64,000 nt of DNA, taken from Mesorhizobium sp. WSM4306 (GTDB lineage: Bacteria; Pseudomonadota; Alphaproteobacteria; Rhizobiales; Rhizobiaceae). A program made the translations under genes and the position numbers. The first letter of the stretch is position 1, and every line of letters begins with the position of its first letter. Of the stretch, positions 59,689-64,000 are shown in pieces. The stretch is from positions 496,001 through 560,000 of the forward strand of contig NZ_VFTC01000001.1 of assembly GCF_007003975.1 (NCBI RefSeq), in the 5' to 3' direction. The notes under the pieces are model-generated. The model was given only the letters and a program-made list of their open reading frames with translations, made no database searches and was not told the DNA's origin.

Positions 59689-60971
59689 TGGGCGCCAGCC
59701 TTGTCGGCTTGCGCGACCTTTGGCGCGGCCTGATCCCCGCCAGCCGCCTTGCCCTCATGCACGGCGGCGCCGTCCTTCAGCCTGGTCTGGCCCTCGACGA
59801 CCACCTTCTCGCCCGACTTGACGCCCTCGCTGATGGCGCTGTTTTCGCCTTCGGTCAGCGCCACTTGCACCGGCCGCATCTCGACCGTGTTGTCCGGCTT
59901 GACCACGTAGACGAAGGGGCCCTTCTGGCTGGGCTGGACCGCGACCGTCGGAACCGAGGTCATCTGCGGCATGATGCCGGCGTCAAGGATGACGTTCACA
60001 TACTGTCCGGGCCATAGCGACAGATCGGCATTGGGTATGCTTGCCCGCGTCGCAATGGTTCCGGAAGCCGTGTCGACGCTGGAATCGACGAAGTCGAGCG
60101 TGCCCTTGCCGATCGGCGTCGGGTCGCCGTCCTTGGTCAGCGTGACCGCGCCCTGCTGCGGGTTGGCCAGCGCCTTGTGCAGCAGCGCCAGATTGCTTTC
60201 CGGCAGGTTGAAGTTGACCTGCAGCGGATCCATCTGGGTGACAGTCACCAGCGGCGTCGCCGTGGTACTGTTGCCGTTGCTGACGGTGACAAGGTCGCCA
60301 ACCGAGACGTTGACGGCGCCCAGCCTGCCCGAGATCGGTGCCATGATCGTTGCGTAGCTCAGCTGGACGGTATCGGCATCGATCGTCGCCTTGTCGGCGT
60401 CGATGGTTGCGGCCGCCGCCTTCTGCGCGGCCAGCGCCTGATCGTAGGTCTGCTGTGTGCCGGCCTGCTTGGCGACCAGGTCCTTGGCGCGCTGCAGATC
60501 GGCCTGAGCGCTGACCAGCATCGCCTGGTCCTTGACCAGCGTCGCCTGGTCCTTGGCCAGTTGCGCCTTCAACGACCGGTCGTCGAGCGAGAACAGCAGA
60601 TCGCCGGTCTTCACCATCTGCCCGTCCTTGACGTCGATCGACACGATCTGGCTAGACACGCGCGCATTGATGTTGACCACGGCCGGCGACGAGACGAAGC
60701 CGATGGCATAGCGGCGGATCGGGAAATCGGCAGTAGTCGCGGTGGCTGAAACGATCGAGGCCGAACGGGCGGCATTGCCGCCGGCACCGGATTTGCCCGC
60801 AGCCTTGTCAGCCGAAGTCTTGTCCGTCGCAGCCGGCTTGTCCGCCGCTGTCTGCCTGGCGCCCGGCAGCATCTGCTGCAAACTGCTCATCGCCGCCGGC
60901 GAAAAATAGACCCATGCAGCGGCGACACAGGCCGCTGCCACCACCACCGCCAGAACGACTTTCCCGCGCAT
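59685..60971 (-). CDS. RND efflux periplasmic adaptor
   Basis: 428 residues. Signal anchor MRGKVVLAVVVAAACVAAAW, then an Ala/Lys/Asp-rich linker (about 40-70), lipoyl halves (SIDVKDGQMVKTGDLLFSLDD and YATIMAPISGRLGAVNVSVG) around a coiled-coil hairpin, and the membrane-proximal barrel. The C-terminal tail is again low-complexity (GGDQAAPKVAQADKAG). Operon partner of the RND permease. Confidence 0.93.
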   Translation of the reverse strand: MRGKVVLAVVVAAACVAAAWVYFSPAAMSSLQQMLPGARQTAADKPAATDKTSADKAAGKSGAGGNAARSASIVSATATTADFPIRRYAIGFVSSPAVVNINARVSSQIVSIDVKDGQMVKTGDLLFSLDDRSLKAQLAKDQATLVKDQAMLVSAQADLQRAKDLVAKQAGTQQTYDQALAAQKAAAATIDADKATIDADTVQLSYATIMAPISGRLGAVNVSVGDLVTVSNGNSTTATPLVTVTQMDPLQVNFNLPESNLALLHKALANPQQGAVTLTKDGDPTPIGKGTLDFVDSSVDTASGTIATRASIPNADLSLWPGQYVNVILDAGIMPQMTSVPTVAVQPSQKGPFVYVVKPDNTVEMRPVQVALTEGENSAISEGVKSGEKVVVEGQTRLKDGAAVHEGKAAGGDQAAPKVAQADKAGAQ

Positions 60972-61191
60972 CGACTACAAGCCCCATGATCCGACACGCC
61001 GAACCCGGTGGTCTCATTCTAACGCAAATCACGGCGCCTTGCCGCGATTTTGCCGAAGTAGATAGGACACCCCTTTGTCGGAAAAGGGCCAAAACGCGGC
61101 ATTACGAAGATTTAATGTGCACTGCACAATGAATGGGCAGCCGGTTCATGATCACGAGCCGGCGCCTGTCGTGGGCCTCGATAGCTGGTCT

Positions 61192-61662
61192 CTAAGCTTT
61201 GCCCAGATGCGTCGGCCAGAATTCCTGATGAACTTCGGCGGCTTCGTCTTCGAGGTAGGGGCCAACCACAGTGACGATGCGCGCGCCGGTTTGCAGCACC
61301 GCTCGGCTCGGCACGTTCAACCCGATCCCAGCGATCTCGCCAAGCCGCGCCTCGGAGCACGCAAAGACCATGCGCCCGATGCCCGACCAGTAAATTGCCC
61401 CGGAGCACATCGCGCACGGTTCCGTGCTGGTGTAGAGCGTGCAGTCAGCGAGAAAAGCAGTCTCGTAGCGCTGTGCCGCCAGCTTAATCAGGTTCATCTC
61501 GGCGTGGTTCGTCATATCGTGGCCGGTGAAGACGCTGTTTTCGGCGCGCAAGATTACTTCGCCGTCCTTCACCAGCACCGAGCCAAACGGTTCGTCGCCG
61601 CGTTCCATCGCGGATTTCGAGAGCGCAATCGCCTCGCGTAGAAACGGCGCGTGGCTTTCCAT
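61192..61662 (-). CDS. nucleoside/guanine deaminase-like protein (CDA fold)
   Basis: 156 residues of the cytidine/deoxycytidylate deaminase superfamily. Zinc site HAE at 53-55 with the catalytic Glu, and PCAMC at 82-86. Residues GHDMTNHAEMNLIKLA and the C-terminal FWPTHL resemble guanine deaminases and TadA-like nucleoside deaminases rather than CMP deaminases. Single gene; no purine-degradation neighbours to settle the substrate. Confidence 0.87.
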   Translation of the reverse strand: MESHAPFLREAIALSKSAMERGDEPFGSVLVKDGEVILRAENSVFTGHDMTNHAEMNLIKLAAQRYETAFLADCTLYTSTEPCAMCSGAIYWSGIGRMVFACSEARLGEIAGIGLNVPSRAVLQTGARIVTVVGPYLEDEAAEVHQEFWPTHLGKA

Positions 61663-61756
61663 TCGAGTCCCCCCAAAAGGCTAGATGATTTTGTCTTGAA
61701 TCAGGGGGATTTCCAAGGGGCCGCAATCAGATTCAAGTCGGCCATCGATCAATGAG

Positions 61757-62353
61757 CTAGCGGAGCATCGGCCAGAGCGTCGCCGCGAGCAGCACGCCCA
61801 TGGCGATGTTGAACCATTTGAGCCGCACCGGATCCGACAGGAAGCCACGCAGCGCTGTGCCGAATCCCGCCCACACCGAAACGCTCGGCAAATTGACGAT
61901 GGTGAATGCTAGTGAGATCAGCGCCACCGACAGGAATGGGTGGTCGGGATTGGTGTAGACAGCCATGGCCGTGATCGCCATCACCCAGGCCTTGGGATTG
62001 ACCCACTGGAAGGCGGCGGCATCGATGAAGCGCATCGGCTTGGCCTCCGTCTCGCCCTTGCCGCTGAGCGAACGCGACATGGCGATCTTCCAGGCGAGGT
62101 AGAGCAGATAGGCAGCACCCGCGATCTTGAGTGCGGTGTGCAGCGCCGGAAACGCCGTCAGCACCGCGCCGAGGCCGAAGCCGACGGCCAGCAACAGCAC
62201 GCAAAAGCCAATGCTGATGCCCAGCATATGCGGGATCGTCCGCACGATGCCGAAATTGACGCCCGATGCCAGCAGCATGAAGTTGTTCGGGCCCGGCGTG
62301 ATCGAGGTCACCAGGGCGTAGAGCAGCAGGGCAAGGAAGGCGTCGAGGGTCAT
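61757..62353 (-). CDS. LysE/RhtB-family amino-acid exporter
   Basis: 198 residues with six hydrophobic segments. SITPGPNNFMLLASG after the first helix is the family signature, and AFQWVNPKAWVMAITAMAVY follows the central polar loop. Exports amino acids or related compounds; the substrate is unknown. A perfect palindrome lies 14 bases upstream of its start. Confidence 0.9.
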   Translation of the reverse strand: MTLDAFLALLLYALVTSITPGPNNFMLLASGVNFGIVRTIPHMLGISIGFCVLLLAVGFGLGAVLTAFPALHTALKIAGAAYLLYLAWKIAMSRSLSGKGETEAKPMRFIDAAAFQWVNPKAWVMAITAMAVYTNPDHPFLSVALISLAFTIVNLPSVSVWAGFGTALRGFLSDPVRLKWFNIAMGVLLAATLWPMLR

Positions 62354-62367
62354 GACGGCTCACAAAG

Positions 62368-62382
62368 GTCAGCAATGCTGAC
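62368..62382. promoter_or_regulatory. palindrome upstream of the LysE-type exporter
   Basis: GTCAGC-AAT-GCTGAC, a perfect inverted repeat between the exporter start and the ilvH stop. It could be an operator for an unlinked regulator or a leader hairpin; no regulator gene adjoins. Confidence 0.4.
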
Positions 62383-62448
62383 TTAAATCGACCGGGCGCC
62401 GGACGCAAATTCATTCGATTGGTCCAATGCGCCCGCCGCCCGCACTGC

Positions 62449-63021
62449 CTACATGCCTTGCGGGCCACGGTTCATGGCCGCCACGCCGGTGCGGCAGATT
62501 TCGACCAGGCCAAGCGGCTTCATGATGGCGATGAACTGGTCGAGCTTCGAGCCCTTGCCGGTGATCTCGAAAATGAAATGCTCGGTGTTGGCGTCGATGA
62601 CCGAAGCACGAAAAGCATCCGCCAGGCGCAACGCCTCGACGCGGGTCTCGCCGGTGCCGGCCACCTTGACCAGCGCCAGTTCACGCTCCAGCGGCCTCTC
62701 CTGGCCGAGCTCATGCGAGCGTACGGTGAGGTCGACGACGCGATGCACCGGCACGATGCGCTCGAGCTGGTGCTTGATCTGCTCCATCACATGCGGCGTG
62801 CCGCGCGTCACGATGGTGATGCGCGACAGATGCTTTTCATGCTCGGTCTCTGAGACGGTGAGGCTCTCGATGTTGTAGCCGCGGCCGGAAAACAGGCCGA
62901 TGACGCGGGCAAGCACGCCCGGCTCGTTGTCGACCAGCACGGAGAGCGTATGGTTCTCCGGCTTCTCGGTTTCCTTGGCGATGAAATAGGCGGAGCCGGT
63001 CGGTTGTAGCTGTGCGTTCAT
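62449..63021 (-). CDS. ilvH: acetolactate synthase small (regulatory) subunit
   Basis: 190 residues. The N-terminal ACT domain (HTLSVLVDNEPGVLARVIGLF, GRGYNIESLTVS) binds valine for feedback inhibition; the C-terminal ALS_ss_C domain includes IDANTEHFIFEITG. The start MNAQLQPTGSAYFIA is chosen over a start 19 codons upstream. It follows ilvI by 75 bases in the same direction. Confidence 0.96.
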   Translation of the reverse strand: MNAQLQPTGSAYFIAKETEKPENHTLSVLVDNEPGVLARVIGLFSGRGYNIESLTVSETEHEKHLSRITIVTRGTPHVMEQIKHQLERIVPVHRVVDLTVRSHELGQERPLERELALVKVAGTGETRVEALRLADAFRASVIDANTEHFIFEITGKGSKLDQFIAIMKPLGLVEICRTGVAAMNRGPQGM

Positions 63022-63096
63022 GACATGAATCTCGATTTCAGACTTTGAGCTAATTCTCTGTTTGCGCACGGCTTCCAAGCCCTGCCTTGGCTTGTC

Positions 63097-64000
63097 CTAG
63101 ACCAGTTCCCTGCCCTTGGCGTCGATGGCGTTGGCCACCGCCTCGTCGGTCGCCTCGTCGGGCAGGAGCATTTCATTGTGCGCCTTGCCCGACGGGATCA
63201 TCGGGAAGCAGTTGGCGAGCGTGGCCACGCGGCAGTCGAACAGCACCGGCTTCTTCACCGCGATCATCTCCTTGATCGCGTCATCCAGCTCGTCCGGCTT
63301 CTCGCAACGAATGCCGTGGCCGCCATAGGCATCGGCCAGCTTGACGAAGTCCGGCATCGCCTCGGTGTAGGAATGCGACAGCCGGTTGCCGTGCAGCAGC
63401 TGCTGCCACTGCCGCACCATGCCCATATACTGGTTGTTGAGGATGAAGATCTTGATCGGCGCATCGTGCTGCACCGCAGCACTCATCTCCTGCATCGTCA
63501 TTTGCACCGAGGCGTCGCCGGCAATGTCGATGACCAGCGCATCGGGATGCGCGATCTGCACGCCGAGCGCTGCCGGCAGGCCGTAACCCATCGTGCCCAG
63601 GCCGCCTGATGTCATCCAGCGGTTCGGCTTTTCGAAATGATAGTGCTGCGCCGCCCACATCTGGTGTTGGCCGACCTCGGTGGTGATGTAGGTGTCCCTG
63701 TCCTTGGTCAGTTCGTAGAGCCGCTGGATGGCGTATTGCGGCATGATCACGTCGTTGTTCATCTTGTAGGCGAGTGAATCGCGCGCGCGCCATTTGGCGA
63801 TCTGCTCCCACCAGGGAAAGAGCGCCTTCTTGTCGGCCTTGGCGCTTGCCCGCCACAACCGCACCATGTCCTCGAGCACGCGGCCGACATCGCCGATGAT
63901 CGGCACGTCGGTGTGGACGTTCTTGTTGATCGACGACGGGTCGATATCGATGTGGATCTTCTTCGAGTTCGGCGAGAACGCGGTCAGCCGTCCGGTAATG
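63097..64000 (-). CDS. ilvI: acetolactate synthase large subunit (partial, 5' part off window)
   Basis: C-terminal 300 residues of the catalytic subunit, open to the right edge of the window. The frame begins ITGRLTAFSPNSKKIHIDID (central domain), then TTEVGQHQMWAAQ, GLPAALGVQIA, and the thiamine-diphosphate motif VIDIAGDASVQMT...NNQYMGMVRQW. It makes acetolactate or acetohydroxybutyrate with IlvH, feeding IlvC at 38457. Gene could equally be named ilvB. Confidence 0.96.
   Translation of the reverse strand, partial: ITGRLTAFSPNSKKIHIDIDPSSINKNVHTDVPIIGDVGRVLEDMVRLWRASAKADKKALFPWWEQIAKWRARDSLAYKMNNDVIMPQYAIQRLYELTKDRDTYITTEVGQHQMWAAQHYHFEKPNRWMTSGGLGTMGYGLPAALGVQIAHPDALVIDIAGDASVQMTMQEMSAAVQHDAPIKIFILNNQYMGMVRQWQQLLHGNRLSHSYTEAMPDFVKLADAYGGHGIRCEKPDELDDAIKEMIAVKKPVLFDCRVATLANCFPMIPSGKAHNEMLLPDEATDEAVANAIDAKGRELV

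Noticed and set aside
61116..61128. TGTGCA-C-TGCACA palindrome before the deaminase 3' end
   Set aside because: It lies between the deaminase stop and the RND operon start with no promoter-like boxes; kept as a curiosity only.

Overview
The window looks like chromosome of an alphaproteobacterium of the order Rhizobiales, most likely Mesorhizobium or a close relative. This rests on high GC, a complex I operon with a C-terminally extended NuoE, the aerobic cobalamin pathway with CobN and CobG, a BA14K-family protein, an Lrp-acdS pair and short palindromic repeats of rhizobial type. The genus is an inference; no 16S or marker search could be run.

Layout. (1) 1-10358, minus strand: complex I operon nuoABC-[secreted orphan]-nuoDEF-[helix-hairpin-helix protein]-[pentapeptide-repeat protein]-nuoGHI; nuoI runs off the left edge. 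The three extra genes are not standard complex I subunits. (2) 10691-11890: YcaQ-type DNA glycosylase-like protein. (3) 11898-27842: adenosylcobalamin cluster behind a promoter, a cobalamin riboswitch and an intrinsic terminator: DUF1636, cobW, cobN, cobG, cobH, cobI, cobJ, (cobK on the opposite strand), cobL, cobE, cobM, cobA, cobB, cobV, cobU. Most junctions are ATGA or GTGA overlaps. Two different palindromic repeats lie in frame inside cobN and cobG. cobF, cobS, cobT, cobO, cobQ, cobC, cobD and cobP are not in the window. (4) 28.0-38.4 kb: small secreted protein, porin remnant, tRNA-Lys(CTT), PhzF-like isomerase, a MacAB-like exporter, an Lrp regulator divergent from ACC deaminase (acdS), a Nudix protein, an EEP-family phosphohydrolase, BA14K and PilZ proteins. 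(5) 38.4-47.1 kb: ilvC and four regulator/target pairs (TetR/DUF1772, MarR/Rieske-GST, HxlR/QorB-like, with operator-like palindromes), interrupted by a scarred stretch (42.3-45.7 kb) holding two flavin-monooxygenase tails, a TPR adenylate cyclase and an IS110-type transposase tail. (6) 47.2-51.2 kb: tandem kup potassium transporters with almost identical C-terminal parts. (7) 51.3-64 kb: pdxJ, a SpoIIAA-like protein, a RecD-like helicase, an EF-G fragment without a G domain, a cobalt-type nitrile hydratase operon, an RND efflux pair, a nucleoside deaminase, a LysE exporter and ilvIH (ilvI runs off the right edge).

The most unusual points are the in-frame palindromic insertions in cobN and cobG, the riboswitch platform that places the Shine-Dalgarno in the terminator loop, the shared helix-hairpin-helix domain in NuoE and a separate nuo-operon protein, the EF-G domain III-V protein, and apparent gene conversion between the two kup genes. 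I see no CRISPR array, prophage or complete insertion sequence.
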